A stretch of DNA of 45,658 bases, taken from assembly GCA_002779605.1 (NCBI GenBank), contig PEWE01000024.1, positions 1 to 45,658 on the forward strand, given 5' to 3'. Positions 1-7,554 of the stretch are shown here, piece after piece. This stretch comes from Zetaproteobacteria bacterium CG06_land_8_20_14_3_00_59_53. Lineage in GTDB: Bacteria; Pseudomonadota; Zetaproteobacteria; Mariprofundales; Mariprofundaceae. Both the position numbers and the translations under genes were made by a program. The stretch's first letter is position 1, and every line of letters starts with the position of its first letter. Under the pieces are notes generated by a model. The model saw nothing but the letters and a program-made list of their open reading frames with translations, ran no database searches and was not told the origin of the DNA.

Positions 1-64
1 GACGGATTCAGGCTCTAAACTTCTCGCGAAAATGACTTGGCGCGACAACCCTGAGAGGTGTGGG

Positions 65-922
65 TTACCCGCTCACTGATTCAGGGCCGAGAAAGCGGCG
101 GAACTCCAGCCGGGTGAACAGGGCTTTCAGATGTTCGCGGTCGCCCTCGCGCACGGCCAGATCGTCGAGGCCGAGGGGCAGCGGCACGCCCTCTTCCAGA
201 GCCACCAGTTTATAGGCGAGGCGGGCATTTTCAGCGAACTCGATGAGATTCTCGCGGCGCTTGGTCTGCTTGATCTCCGGCGCATGGGCGAGCACGCCAT
301 CCAGATCGCCATAGGTGTTGAGCAGTTCCACAGCGGTCTTCGGACCGATACCGGGCACGCCGGGGATGTTGTCGGAGGAATCGCCGGTCAGGGCAAGCAG
401 GTCGTGGATACGTTCCGGTCCCACACCCCATTTTTCCTTTACTTCGTTGCTGCCGTAATCGATGCCCTTCATGGTGTCGCGCATCCAGATGCGATCCCCG
501 ACCAACTGCATCAGATCCTTATCGGTCGAAACAATGGTGACATCCCAGCCACTGGCATCCGCCTGCCGGGCCAGTGTGGCGATCACGTCATCGGCCTCGT
601 AGTCCTCGATACAGATGCGGTTCAGGCGGAAGGCATCGGTGATCTCCAGGACCGTCGGCCACTGCGCGGCAAGATCCTCGGGCATGGGCGGACGATGTGC
701 CTTGTAGTCCGCATAGATCCGGTTGCGGAAGGTGCCGCCCTTGGGGTCGAAGGCCACGGCCACATGCGTCGGGTTCAGATCCTTGAGCACGCTTCTGAGC
801 ATTTGCACATAGCCGAACACGGCATTGGTCGGCTCACCCTTCGAGTTGGTCAGGTTGTGGCGCACGGCATGAAAGGCGCGGAAGACATAATTCGGACCGT
901 CGATGAGGACCAGATGCGGCAT
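65..922 (-). CDS. Standalone 5'-3' exonuclease of the DNA polymerase I (PolA) N-terminal type
   Basis: A 285-residue protein that looks like the 5' nuclease domain of DNA polymerase I, the flap/primer-removing activity used in lagging-strand and repair synthesis. Visible landmarks are the N-terminal LIDGPNYVFRAFHA, the acidic metal-binding stretches AFDPKG and DYEADDVIA (about residues 107-115), STDKDLMQLV, and the helix-hairpin-helix DNA-binding segment with TGDSSDNIPGVPGIGPKTA. The protein then continues through the part that in full PolA closes the nuclease domain and stops at FRRFLGPES, just where the linker to the 3'-5' exonuclease and polymerase would begin. No polymerase motifs appear downstream within the 64 bases left in the window. 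Start ATG is preceded by GGAG at 8 bases. It may be a dedicated 5' nuclease or half of a split PolA; the sequence does not decide. Confidence 0.88.
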   Translation of the reverse strand: MPHLVLIDGPNYVFRAFHAVRHNLTNSKGEPTNAVFGYVQMLRSVLKDLNPTHVAVAFDPKGGTFRNRIYADYKAHRPPMPEDLAAQWPTVLEITDAFRLNRICIEDYEADDVIATLARQADASGWDVTIVSTDKDLMQLVGDRIWMRDTMKGIDYGSNEVKEKWGVGPERIHDLLALTGDSSDNIPGVPGIGPKTAVELLNTYGDLDGVLAHAPEIKQTKRRENLIEFAENARLAYKLVALEEGVPLPLGLDDLAVREGDREHLKALFTRLEFRRFLGPESVSG

Positions 923-973
923 TCGTGTTTTCTCCTGTTACGTATTGCGAAGGTTGTACCTACAAAAGCATGA

Positions 974-1060
974 ACCGCAAAGGACGCAAAAGACGCAAAG
1001 TAAAGCATAAGATGTATTGATTTACGTTTGTTTCTTGCCTTTCTCTGTGTCCTCTGTGGT
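974..1060. repeat. Imperfect inverted repeat in the exonuclease/recR gap
   Basis: Left arm 974-1000 is accgcaaaggacgcaaaaga followed by cgcaaag; right arm 1038-1060, read on the other strand, is accacagaggacacagagaa then agg. The arms match as C-R-C-A-R-A-G-G-A-C-R-C-A-R-A-R, that is, they differ almost only by purine swaps. Both arms also contain internal short repeats (acgcaaa twice; cacagag twice). AT-rich sequence separates them. The purine-rich ACCGCAAAGGACGCAAAG / ACCACAGAGGACACAGAG style is one I remember from intergenic regions of unrelated bacteria, but no function is known to me. Confidence 0.6.
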
Positions 1061-1083
1061 GAAAAGATTTCCGTGTTGCCGGT

Positions 1084-1701
1084 TCAGCCGAGTTGTTCCC
1101 AGATGACGCGCTGGTCCAGCGCGCGCGACAGGGTGAATTCGTCGAGGTATTCCAGTTCGCTGCCTTCAGGAACGCCGCGTGCGATGCGTGAAATTCGGAT
1201 GTTCTCGGCCTGATAGCGGCGGGCGATGAAGTGTGCCGTGGCCTCGCCGTCCACCGTGGCGCTGGTGGCCAGAATCATTTCCTTCACGCCCTCGGCGATG
1301 CGCTTATCCAGCGCCTTGATGCGCAGCTGTTCAGGGCCGATGCCGTCCACCGGGCTCAAGCGGCCGTGCAGCACATGGTAGCGCCCGGAGAAATGCCCGC
1401 TGCGCTCCAGCATCAGCACATCCACCGGCTGTTCGACAACGCACAGGGTCTCACTGCTGCGCCGGACATTGTCGCAGATGCCGCAATGTCCGTGTTCGGC
1501 AAAGCAGCCGCAGCGCTCGCAGAATGAGATGCTGTTATGCAACTCCCCGATGGCAGCGGCCATGTCGGCCACCTCGGATGCGGGCTTGTGCAGCAGGGAA
1601 AGGCTCAGGCGCAGGGCTGTTTTCGGGCCGATGCCGGGTAACGAGGCCAGCGTCTCGACAGTGCGCGCCAGCGGAGCCGGCATACCGGGGAAGGTTGTCA
1701 C
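1084..1701 (-). CDS. recR: Recombination protein RecR
   Basis: A 205-residue RecR, the ring-forming partner of RecO/RecF that loads RecA on SSB-coated gaps. Seen: helix-hairpin-helix near the N terminus (LASLPGIGPKTALRLSLSLL), a four-cysteine zinc site (CERCGCFAEHGHCGIC, about residues 57-72), a Toprim domain starting at ETLCVVEQPVDVLMLE and continuing through the glycine-rich HVLHGRLSPVDGIGPE, and the C-terminal ARGVPEGSELEYLDEFTLSRAL. Length is the usual ~200. The start is GTG at 1701, with AAGGAG 8-9 bases upstream. It is the last gene of dnaX-ybaB-recR, an arrangement conserved in many bacteria. The space before it carries a duplicated ribosome-binding segment (see 1711-1741). Confidence 0.97.
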   Translation of the reverse strand: MTTFPGMPAPLARTVETLASLPGIGPKTALRLSLSLLHKPASEVADMAAAIGELHNSISFCERCGCFAEHGHCGICDNVRRSSETLCVVEQPVDVLMLERSGHFSGRYHVLHGRLSPVDGIGPEQLRIKALDKRIAEGVKEMILATSATVDGEATAHFIARRYQAENIRISRIARGVPEGSELEYLDEFTLSRALDQRVIWEQLG

Positions 1702-1710
1702 AGGGAGGGC

Positions 1711-1741
1711 TCCTTCACAGTGAGGGTTCCTTCACAGTGAG
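1711..1741 (-). repeat. 17-bp tandem duplication spanning the ybaB stop and recR ribosome-binding site
   Basis: On the plus strand tccttcacagtgag occurs at 1711-1724 and 1728-1741, period 17. Read on the coding strand each copy is CACTGTGAAGGA(A/G)CCCT; one copy supplies the ybaB TGA stop, the other supplies AAGGAG for recR. A third, poorer copy (CCCTGTGA) holds the recR GTG start. The GTG inside the middle copy is 17 bases upstream and out of frame with recR. Confidence 0.8.
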
Positions 1742-2046
1742 AATCCGGGAGGCAGCGGCAAGCCACCCATCATGTCTTTCTTCTTTTCGGCACTGATCAG
1801 TTCGATCTGCTGCAGGGCGGCATTGCTGGCCGCCGCCATCAGGTCCTCGATCAGGCCCTTGTCGTTTTCCGCCCAAAGCGAATCTTCGATCATCACCCGG
1901 CGCACGCTGCGGTCGCCTCCCATGGTGACGCGAACCATGCCGCCGCCGGCCTCGCCGATCACTTCCATGCCGGCCATTTCTTCCTGCATCTTCTGCATGT
2001 TTTCCTGCATCTTGCGGGCCTGTTGCATGATCTTTCCAAGGTTCAT
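1732..2046 (-). CDS. ybaB: YbaB/EbfC family nucleoid-associated protein
   Basis: A 104-residue YbaB/EbfC family protein, a small dimeric DNA-binding, nucleoid-associated factor. Seen: N-terminal amphipathic helix with repeated QxxK/MQ pattern (IMQQARKMQENMQKMQEEM), then the typical GEAGGGMVRVTMGGDRSVRRV core and the conserved LIEDLMAAASNAALQQI helix, ending with the methionine/glycine/proline-rich tail MMGGLPLPPGF. Its ATG overlaps the dnaX stop (ATGA, 4 bases), so the two are translationally coupled, and recR follows 31 bases later. This dnaX-ybaB-recR linkage is conserved widely and is the main context evidence. The last two codons and stop lie in the downstream 17-bp duplication. Confidence 0.95.
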   Translation of the reverse strand: MNLGKIMQQARKMQENMQKMQEEMAGMEVIGEAGGGMVRVTMGGDRSVRRVMIEDSLWAENDKGLIEDLMAAASNAALQQIELISAEKKKDMMGGLPLPPGFSL

Positions 2047-3749
2047 CCTGCATCCTCCATCGATGGTTCATTGCCGGCTGCACCCGGTGCGCGCACGGCC
2101 TCGATGCGGGCATCGAAAGCCTGCATCAGCCCCTGCACATGCGGGTCGTTCTCGGCGGATTTTTCCAGTTGCTGCTGGCGTGCGGCAGCCTGTCTTTCAC
2201 GTTGGACCGATAGCGACTCGCCCTGCTGGCCGGCTTTCGGCTCCCAATGGATCTCGCGCCCCAGCCATTCTGAGAATGCCATGCGCTCGGCGCTTACGAT
2301 GGCCTTCTCCTGATGCGGGTCCAGCCCCAGTCGAACCTTCTCGCCATAACTCAGACAGAGCACGTGCTCCAGCATGGCGGCCACACCGGCGCGTACCTTG
2401 CCGTAGGCTGTGATGGCTTCTTCCCAGCTATTGAAGCCCCGGGATTCCTGAGCCGGATTCAAAACGGGCTCATCCTGCTCCTGTTGCAGCACGGGTGAAG
2501 GGCGCGCTTCCAGTGCTGCTTCAGGCTGTGCTTGCGGGGCATGGCTCCCTTCACGACGTGCAACGGGTGTTACAGTCGCCACCTGCGGCGGGCTGGCCTT
2601 CACTGTCGCCGGGCGGGGGGCGGCCTCGGGCGCGTCGTCGGCCGGAATACGCTGCGGCGGGCTGATGCCGTTCAATGCGCACAGGCGAATCAGCAGCATG
2701 TTCGCCGCCTGTCGTTCATCCACCAGCGACAGATCGCGGAGGCCCTGCAGCAATACCTGATAGCGCAGATCGAGGGACTGCGTATCCCAGCAGTCCAGCC
2801 GGTCCTGCAGCCAGGCACGCGCGGCCTCTCCAGGTTCGTGTTCCAGAAGCCCGGTATCCACCATCATGCAGGCCAGATCGTGCCACAGCTCGCTGACTCC
2901 GAGCAGGATGCTGCGCGGTGCATGCCCGTGGCCGGCGGCATCGCGCAGCGCTTCGATGGCGGCCTCCGCATCGCCGCGCAACACGGCATCGGAAAGACGC
3001 CTCAGGATATCCGGGCCGACAAGGCCCAGGGCATGGCGCACCTGTTCGCTGCCGAGGGTGTCGCCGCCATAGGCCAGCACGCGTTCGGTCAGGGAAAGCG
3101 CGTCGCGCACACTGCCGTCGGCCGCATGCGCGATGGCATGCAGTGCCTCGGCCTCATAGGCCAGCTTTTCCTCACCCAGCACCTGTGCCAGATAACGGCT
3201 GATCTCATCGGCACCCAGTCTGCGAAGATCGAAACGCTGGCAGCGCGAACGCACGGTGACCGGCAGTTTCTCCGCCTCGGTGGTGGCCAGCAGGAAAAGC
3301 ACGCGTGCCGGCGGTTCCTCCAGGGTTTTGAGCAGGGCATTGAAGGCGCTCTTGGAGAGCATGTGTGCCTCGTCGATGATATACACCTTGTAGGGCAAGG
3401 ATGTCGGCGGATAGCGCACGCCATCGAGGATCTCGCGGATATCGTCCACGCCGGTATGGCTGGCAGCATCCATCTCCTGCACATCGAGGTTGCTGCCGGA
3501 GGAGATCGAACTGCATGCCGCGCACTGTCCGCAGGGCTCGCCCTGTTCGGGAGAGGCGCAGTTGACCACCATGGCCATCAGACGGGCGATGGTGGTCTTG
3601 CCGGTGCCGCGGATGCCGGTGAGCAGGTAGGCATGCGCCATCTGATTGTTCTTCAGGGAATTCTGCAGGGTGCGGACAACCACATCCTGACCGATCAGGT
3701 CGGCGAATCGTTGCGGCCGCCAGCGGCGGGCGAGCACCATATAACTCAT
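2043..3749 (-). CDS. dnaX: DNA polymerase III subunit tau (DnaX), clamp-loader ATPase
   Basis: A 568-residue DnaX, the AAA+ motor of the clamp loader that opens and loads the beta clamp. Seen in order: the family start RRWRPQRFADLIGQ, Walker A GIRGTGKTTIAR (about 45-56), a zinc-binding cysteine cluster (CASPEQGEPCGQCAAC), Walker B YIIDEAHMLS, and the SRC motif VRSRCQRFDLRR. The AAA+ lid and collar domain follow (to about 360), then a low-complexity alanine/proline linker and a C-terminal domain that would bind polymerase in tau. I looked for an A-rich slippery heptamer that could yield a short gamma form and found none. ATG is preceded by AAGG at 7 bases. It lies just downstream of the SRP RNA gene. 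Confidence 0.96.
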   Translation of the reverse strand: MSYMVLARRWRPQRFADLIGQDVVVRTLQNSLKNNQMAHAYLLTGIRGTGKTTIARLMAMVVNCASPEQGEPCGQCAACSSISSGSNLDVQEMDAASHTGVDDIREILDGVRYPPTSLPYKVYIIDEAHMLSKSAFNALLKTLEEPPARVLFLLATTEAEKLPVTVRSRCQRFDLRRLGADEISRYLAQVLGEEKLAYEAEALHAIAHAADGSVRDALSLTERVLAYGGDTLGSEQVRHALGLVGPDILRRLSDAVLRGDAEAAIEALRDAAGHGHAPRSILLGVSELWHDLACMMVDTGLLEHEPGEAARAWLQDRLDCWDTQSLDLRYQVLLQGLRDLSLVDERQAANMLLIRLCALNGISPPQRIPADDAPEAAPRPATVKASPPQVATVTPVARREGSHAPQAQPEAALEARPSPVLQQEQDEPVLNPAQESRGFNSWEEAITAYGKVRAGVAAMLEHVLCLSYGEKVRLGLDPHQEKAIVSAERMAFSEWLGREIHWEPKAGQQGESLSVQRERQAAARQQQLEKSAENDPHVQGLMQAFDARIEAVRAPGAAGNEPSMEDAG

Positions 3750-3815
3750 GCCCGAACCTTACGGATGAATGCAGGGCGTAACAATGGAGGAGAGTTCGAC
3801 ACGGTGGAGAAAGAT

Positions 3816-3924
3816 GCCGCCCGGACCGGACGGTTCCGCAACGCGCGGCGCGCCCGCTGCCGCTGCTTCCTTCCGGACCTGACGGGGTTCACGGGGCTCC
3901 ACCGTGCGGGGCCCGACCCGGGCG
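3816..3924 (-). ncRNA. ffs: Signal recognition particle RNA (4.5S type)
   Basis: Read on the minus strand, the sequence contains the universally conserved SRP domain IV tip CAGGTCCGGAAGGAAGCAGC (plus-strand 3864-3883), with its GGAA tetraloop and asymmetric internal loops. Outer arms can pair (CGCCCGG near 3924 with CCGGGCGG near 3816), giving a ~109-nt single hairpin of the small bacterial type. The RNA binds Ffh and targets nascent membrane proteins to FtsY. Ends are estimated from pairing. A possible -10 (TATGTT, plus-strand 3941-3946) would start the transcript a few bases farther upstream, leaving a short 5' extension for processing; I see no convincing -35. An SRP RNA gene just before dnaX is a common arrangement. 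Confidence 0.93.
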
Positions 3925-3934
3925 ACACAGGGGA

Positions 3935-3954
3935 CCATGGAACATACTCCATGG
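3935..3954. promoter_or_regulatory. Perfect inverted repeat over the presumed SRP RNA promoter
   Basis: CCATGGA (3935-3941) and TCCATGG (3948-3954) are a perfect 7-base inverted repeat with a 6-base spacer, covering the TATGTT that could be the -10 of the SRP RNA gene. It could be an operator or chance; no matching site was noticed elsewhere in the window. Confidence 0.4.
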
Positions 3955-4005
3955 AAACTTGCATAATCACTGGAGCTGCAACTCGCTGTGATTACCAAAC
4001 TGACC

Positions 4006-4114
4006 GAGAGAGGGATTACTCGGGCTTTCAGCCCTCGCCCCTGTGGGGCCGCCCTTTCGGGCGTTCGCTGCGTGCCGCAGCGTCGAACCCGCGAGGGTTC
4101 TCATGCCCTCTCTC
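4006..4114. repeat. Five-hairpin element next to tRNA-Ser
   Basis: A 109-bp element bounded by perfect inverted 9-mers gagagaggg (4006-4014) and ccctctctc (4106-4114). Inside, five palindromes follow one another: 4022-4034 (gggc/gccc), 4037-4049 (gcccc/ggggc), 4050-4063 (cgccc/gggcg), 4067-4081 (gctgcg/cgcagc) and 4085-4100 (gaaccc/gggttc). Its left end, gagagagggatt (4006-4017), repeats exactly the acceptor/T-arm bases of the adjacent tRNA-Ser (4177-4188), and the right end also echoes the tRNA T-arm (gaaccc...). It lies between the tRNA 3' end and the SRP RNA. It has no coding potential. Confidence 0.75.
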
Positions 4115-4169
4115 TTACAATTCAATCAGAAGCTCGGCATAACGGCTTCGCTGCTGATCAAATTCAAAC

Positions 4170-4259
4170 TGGCGGAGAGAGAGGGATTCGAACCCTCGGT
4201 ACGGTTACCCGTACACACGCTTTCCAGGCGTGCTCCTTCAACCACTCAGACATCTCTCC
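4170..4259 (-). tRNA. tRNA-Ser (anticodon GGA)
   Basis: Acceptor stem GGAGAGA pairs with TCTCTCC; anticodon loop CTGGAAA gives GGA, reading UCC/UCU codons. A long variable arm (GTACGGGTAACCGTAC) is the class II feature expected of serine tRNAs. The T-arm is GAGGGTTCGAATCCCTC. Discriminator G is followed by an encoded CCA (4172-4170). Size is 90 nt. It follows prmC on the same strand and may be read through from that operon. Confidence 0.96.
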
Positions 4260-4336
4260 AGTCAAACCATGTCCGGATCGAACCGGACGGGCGGCGCATG
4301 GTACGGTCTGACCACGTCTCAGGCAAGAACGGGGAA

Positions 4337-5170
4337 TCAGCGCGTGTAGATACCGCCGCGCAGCCTGCCGGCCAGATCGGTGATGCGTTGCTTCAGTGGG
4401 AGGTCCTCGGTTCCTTCGGGCAGGCCGCACAGGCCGGTTTCTACGATCAGCAGACCGTCTTGTTTCAGTCGTGCACGCGAGCCCGCCACAAGTTCCGAAA
4501 GATAGCGAAGGCCGTCGACCCCGTCGGTGAGGGCACTCCTCGGTTCAAAGCCCAGTTCCGCTTCCAGCGCGGCCATTTCATGCTCTGCGACATACGGCGG
4601 GTTGGAAACAATGGCATCGAAGGCCTCCATGCTGCCTTTCAGCGCTCCAAAGATGTCGCCTTGAAAGAATTCCATGCGCTCTGCCACACCGTGGCGTTCG
4701 GCATTGGATGCTGCGACTGCAAGTGCTGCAGTGGAAATGTCGGTGGCAACGACATGCGCATTCGGATATTCGCAGGCAAGTGTCACAGCGATGATGCCCG
4801 AGCCTGTGCCGATGTCGCAGAAACGATGTGCGGCCCGCGTGTCGGGGAGATGTGTCAGCAGTGCTTCGATCAGGTGTTCGGTTTCCGGTCTCGGGATGAG
4901 CACATCGGGGGAGACATGGAACGGGCGCGACCAGAATTCCTTTTCTCCGGTGATATAGGCCACCGGTTCGCGAAGCCTGCGACGTTCCAGCAGTGTGAGG
5001 AAGATGTCGATGGTCGATGCATTGATGGCATCATCGGCATGTGCGATCAGCCAGCTGCGCCCCTTGCCGAGCACATGGCAGAGCAGAAGTTCGGCGTCCA
5101 GCTTCGGGCTTGTACAGCCGCTGAGGACCAGTGTTTTCACAGCCTGCGCCAGCAGGCGGCGCGGGCTCAT
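4337..5170 (-). CDS. prmC: Release-factor glutamine methyltransferase PrmC (HemK)
   Basis: A 277-residue PrmC/HemK, which methylates the glutamine of the GGQ loop of class I release factors using S-adenosylmethionine. Seen: an N-terminal helical substrate-binding domain (about 1-85), the linker motif [12 protein letters not shown] (91-102), SAM-binding [14 protein letters not shown] (119-132), and the catalytic NPPY at 190-193, which binds the glutamine amide. Its ATG overlaps the end of prfA by 4 bases, so enzyme and substrate are translated together, the classic hemA-prfA-prmC arrangement. Downstream on the same strand is tRNA-Ser. A small hairpin (gtccgg/ccggac, 4271-4288) lies between them without a T-tract. 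Confidence 0.96.
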   Translation of the reverse strand: MSPRRLLAQAVKTLVLSGCTSPKLDAELLLCHVLGKGRSWLIAHADDAINASTIDIFLTLLERRRLREPVAYITGEKEFWSRPFHVSPDVLIPRPETEHLIEALLTHLPDTRAAHRFCDIGTGSGIIAVTLACEYPNAHVVATDISTAALAVAASNAERHGVAERMEFFQGDIFGALKGSMEAFDAIVSNPPYVAEHEMAALEAELGFEPRSALTDGVDGLRYLSELVAGSRARLKQDGLLIVETGLCGLPEGTEDLPLKQRITDLAGRLRGGIYTR

Positions 5171-6240
5171 CCGGCGTGTGCGGCGAGCAGTTCGGCCTGA
5201 TGGTGCGAGATCAGGGCGTCGATCAACTCGTCCATCTCGCCGCCCAGAACCTGTTCCAGCTTGTACAGCGTCAGGTTGATGCGGTGGTCGGTGATCCTGC
5301 CCTGCGGGAAGTTGTAGGTGCGGATACGTTCCGAGCGGTCGCCGCTGCCCACCATGCCGCGGCGCATATCGGCGCGCTCGTTGTGCGCCACCTGCTGTGC
5401 GGCATCGAACAATCGCGCCTGCAGCACCTTCATGGCCTTGGCCTTGTTCTTGTGCTGGCTCTTTTCATCCTGACAGATGACCACCAGTCCGCTCGGTATA
5501 TGCGTGATGCGCACCGCTGAATCGGTGGTGTTCACGCTCTGCCCGCCGGGGCCCGAGGATCGGAATACATCGATGCGCAGGTCTTCGGCATTGATCTGCA
5601 CATCCACCTCGTCGGCTTCAGGCAGTATGGCCACGGTGCAGGCGCTGGTGTGGATGCGGCCGCCGGCTTCGGTTTCCGGAACGCGCTGCACACGGTGCGT
5701 GCCGGATTCGAATTTGAACCGCGAGAAAGCATCGGGGCCGCTGATCATGGCCACGACTTCCTTGTAGCCGCCGATGCCGGTGTCGTTCGAGGACATCAGT
5801 TCGACCTTATAGCCCTTGCGTTCGGAGAAGCGGCAATACATGCGGAACAGATCTGCGGCGAACAGCGCGGCTTCGTCGCCGCCCGTGCCGGCACGTACTT
5901 CAAGGATGACGTTGCGCAGATCGTTCGGATCCTTGGGTAGCAGCAACACCCTGATCTGTGCATGCAGTTCGTCGGCTTCGGCGCGCAGGCAGTCGATATC
6001 GGATTGCGCCATATCGCGCAGATCCGCATCGCAGGCCGGGTCTTTGAGCATCTCGCGATTGTCCGCGATCTGCTGTTCCACCGATTTCATACGGACGACC
6101 ACATTGGCGATCGGCTCCAGCTCGGAAAACTCGCGCGATAAGCGGGCGAATTCCTTGGGGTCGGCGGATGTGTTCGGGTTGGAGAGGCGTGCGGTCAGTT
6201 CATCCCGGCGATGCAGGATGTCATCGAGTCGGTCGTTCAT
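5167..6240 (-). CDS. prfA: Peptide chain release factor 1
   Basis: A 357-residue RF1, recognising UAA and UAG stop codons in the ribosomal A site. The tripeptide anticodon is PET at 188-190 (family pattern PxT; RF2 would have SPF), inside [19 protein letters not shown]. The peptidyl-tRNA hydrolysis motif GGQ is at 232-234 in [17 protein letters not shown]. The N-terminal coiled helical domain (about 1-100) and C-terminal [12 protein letters not shown] are typical, and length matches the family. The gene starts inside the end of hemA (20-base overlap) and ends overlapping prmC by 4 bases; PrmC modifies this protein's GGQ glutamine. Confidence 0.98.
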   Translation of the reverse strand: MNDRLDDILHRRDELTARLSNPNTSADPKEFARLSREFSELEPIANVVVRMKSVEQQIADNREMLKDPACDADLRDMAQSDIDCLRAEADELHAQIRVLLLPKDPNDLRNVILEVRAGTGGDEAALFAADLFRMYCRFSERKGYKVELMSSNDTGIGGYKEVVAMISGPDAFSRFKFESGTHRVQRVPETEAGGRIHTSACTVAILPEADEVDVQINAEDLRIDVFRSSGPGGQSVNTTDSAVRITHIPSGLVVICQDEKSQHKNKAKAMKVLQARLFDAAQQVAHNERADMRRGMVGSGDRSERIRTYNFPQGRITDHRINLTLYKLEQVLGGEMDELIDALISHHQAELLAAHAG

Positions 6241-7543
6241 CAGCTTCCTTTGCCGGAGTGCTTTTCACCACCGCCGCCTGGCGCGGTACCAGATCGAAAA
6301 GCTTGCGCGCAGCCCCCATGAACAGATCACCCTCGATATCCTCGGGCAGGGTTTTCAGTGCCTGCAGGGTCGGGTGCATAAAGCGTTTCATCAGCGCCTT
6401 GCTGAGCCGTTCGACGGCTTCAAGGTCTTCAGGGCTCAGGTGCTTGAGGTAGCGTGCCTTTTCCAGTTCGTCGCGGCGCAGGCCGTCCATGCGCTCCTGC
6501 AGGCTGCGGATCAGAGGGACGGATTCGAGCGACTTCAGCCATGACAGGAAGGCCTGCGATTCTTCATCCAGCAGTGCGCGAGCCGCACGCGCCTCAACCT
6601 CGCGGTGTTCCTTGTTGCCCTGCACAACCTGCTGCAGGTCGTCGATGTCGTACAGGTAAACCCCGTCGATATCGTTGATGCGCGGGTCGATGTCGCGAGG
6701 TACGGCGATATCGACCAGAAACATCGGCTGGCCGCCGCGTTTGTCCATGGCTGCCTGCACAGGTTCCGGCAGTAGCACATAGGTGTTCGCGCCGGTGCTG
6801 GAGATCAGGATATCCGCGGCATCCAGATATTTATCGAGTTCGTCGAGGGTCAGGGCATGGCCGTCGAATTCGCGGGCCAGATTTCGGGCACGCTCCAGCG
6901 TGCGGTTGGCGACCAGAATGCGTTTCACGCCATGGCCCTGCAGATGACGGGCGGCCAGCTCGGCCATTTCACCGGCGCCGATCAGCATCACGGTCTTGTC
7001 GCTCAGGCTGCCGAAGATACGCTGTGCCAATTCCACGGCACAGGAGGAGATGTTCACCGACTGCTTGCCGATCTCGGTTTCCGTACGCGCGCGTTTGGCT
7101 GCCTGGAAGGTGGCCTGATACAGGCGATGCAGAATATGTCCGGCAGTTCCCGCAGTCAGTGCATGTTCATAAGCCGATTTCACCTGACCGAGGATCTGCG
7201 GCTCGCCGAGCACCAGCGAATCAAGCCCGGAGGCCACGCCGAACAGATGGTTGACCGCTGCCTCGGAGGTGTGGGAATAAAGGTGGTCGATGATCTCTGC
7301 CAGCGGCATGCCGCTGGCATCCGCAAACCACTGGTGCACCAGTGCGATACTGGCATCAGGGTCGTGCGTCACCAGTGTGAACTCGACGCGGTTGCAGGTG
7401 GACAGCACGGCTGCTTCGCGGATCGGCTTGTGACTGACCATGCGCTGCAGCAGGGCCGGAATGTCGGCCTCGTTGACGGCAGCACGCTCGCGCAGCTCCA
7501 CCGGAGCCGTGCGATGATTCAGTCCAACATGACAGATGCGCAT
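6221..7543 (-). CDS. hemA: Glutamyl-tRNA reductase (HemA)
   Basis: A 440-residue glutamyl-tRNA reductase, which reduces glutamyl-tRNA(Glu) to glutamate-1-semialdehyde with NADPH, the first committed step of tetrapyrrole synthesis by the C5 route. Seen: N-terminal catalytic domain with [13 protein letters not shown] and the nucleophilic cysteine C50 in LSTCNRVEF; the conserved [18 protein letters not shown]; the NADPH-binding domain around [17 protein letters not shown] and [10 protein letters not shown]; and a C-terminal helical dimerisation domain. Downstream genes prfA and prmC overlap, forming the hemA-prfA-prmC operon; the upstream hypothetical gene ends 11 bases before it. Other haem genes of this window lie 8-12 kb away, so regulation of the two sets may differ. 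Confidence 0.98.
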   Translation of the reverse strand: MRICHVGLNHRTAPVELRERAAVNEADIPALLQRMVSHKPIREAAVLSTCNRVEFTLVTHDPDASIALVHQWFADASGMPLAEIIDHLYSHTSEAAVNHLFGVASGLDSLVLGEPQILGQVKSAYEHALTAGTAGHILHRLYQATFQAAKRARTETEIGKQSVNISSCAVELAQRIFGSLSDKTVMLIGAGEMAELAARHLQGHGVKRILVANRTLERARNLAREFDGHALTLDELDKYLDAADILISSTGANTYVLLPEPVQAAMDKRGGQPMFLVDIAVPRDIDPRINDIDGVYLYDIDDLQQVVQGNKEHREVEARAARALLDEESQAFLSWLKSLESVPLIRSLQERMDGLRRDELEKARYLKHLSPEDLEAVERLSKALMKRFMHPTLQALKTLPEDIEGDLFMGAARKLFDLVPRQAAVVKSTPAKEADERPTR

Positions 7544-7554
7544 GGCGCGGCAGC

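Noticed and set aside
1-64. Remains of a gene at the left edge
   Set aside because: Sixty-four bases with no recognisable coding or RNA signal.
2043-3749. Programmed frameshift in dnaX producing gamma
   Set aside because: No A-A-A-A-A-A-G type slippery site was found; the longest A run (GGAAAAATCC near the C terminus) is too short and in the wrong place.
2532-4142. Long plus-strand open frame of 536 codons
   Set aside because: It lies antisense to dnaX and runs on through the SRP RNA; composition (His/Gly/Gln-rich) is that of an antisense shadow in GC-rich DNA.
4006-4188. attL/attR-like pair of an integrated element at tRNA-Ser
   Set aside because: The duplicated tRNA part is only 12 bp, the 109-bp unit is between, and no integrase or cargo exists.
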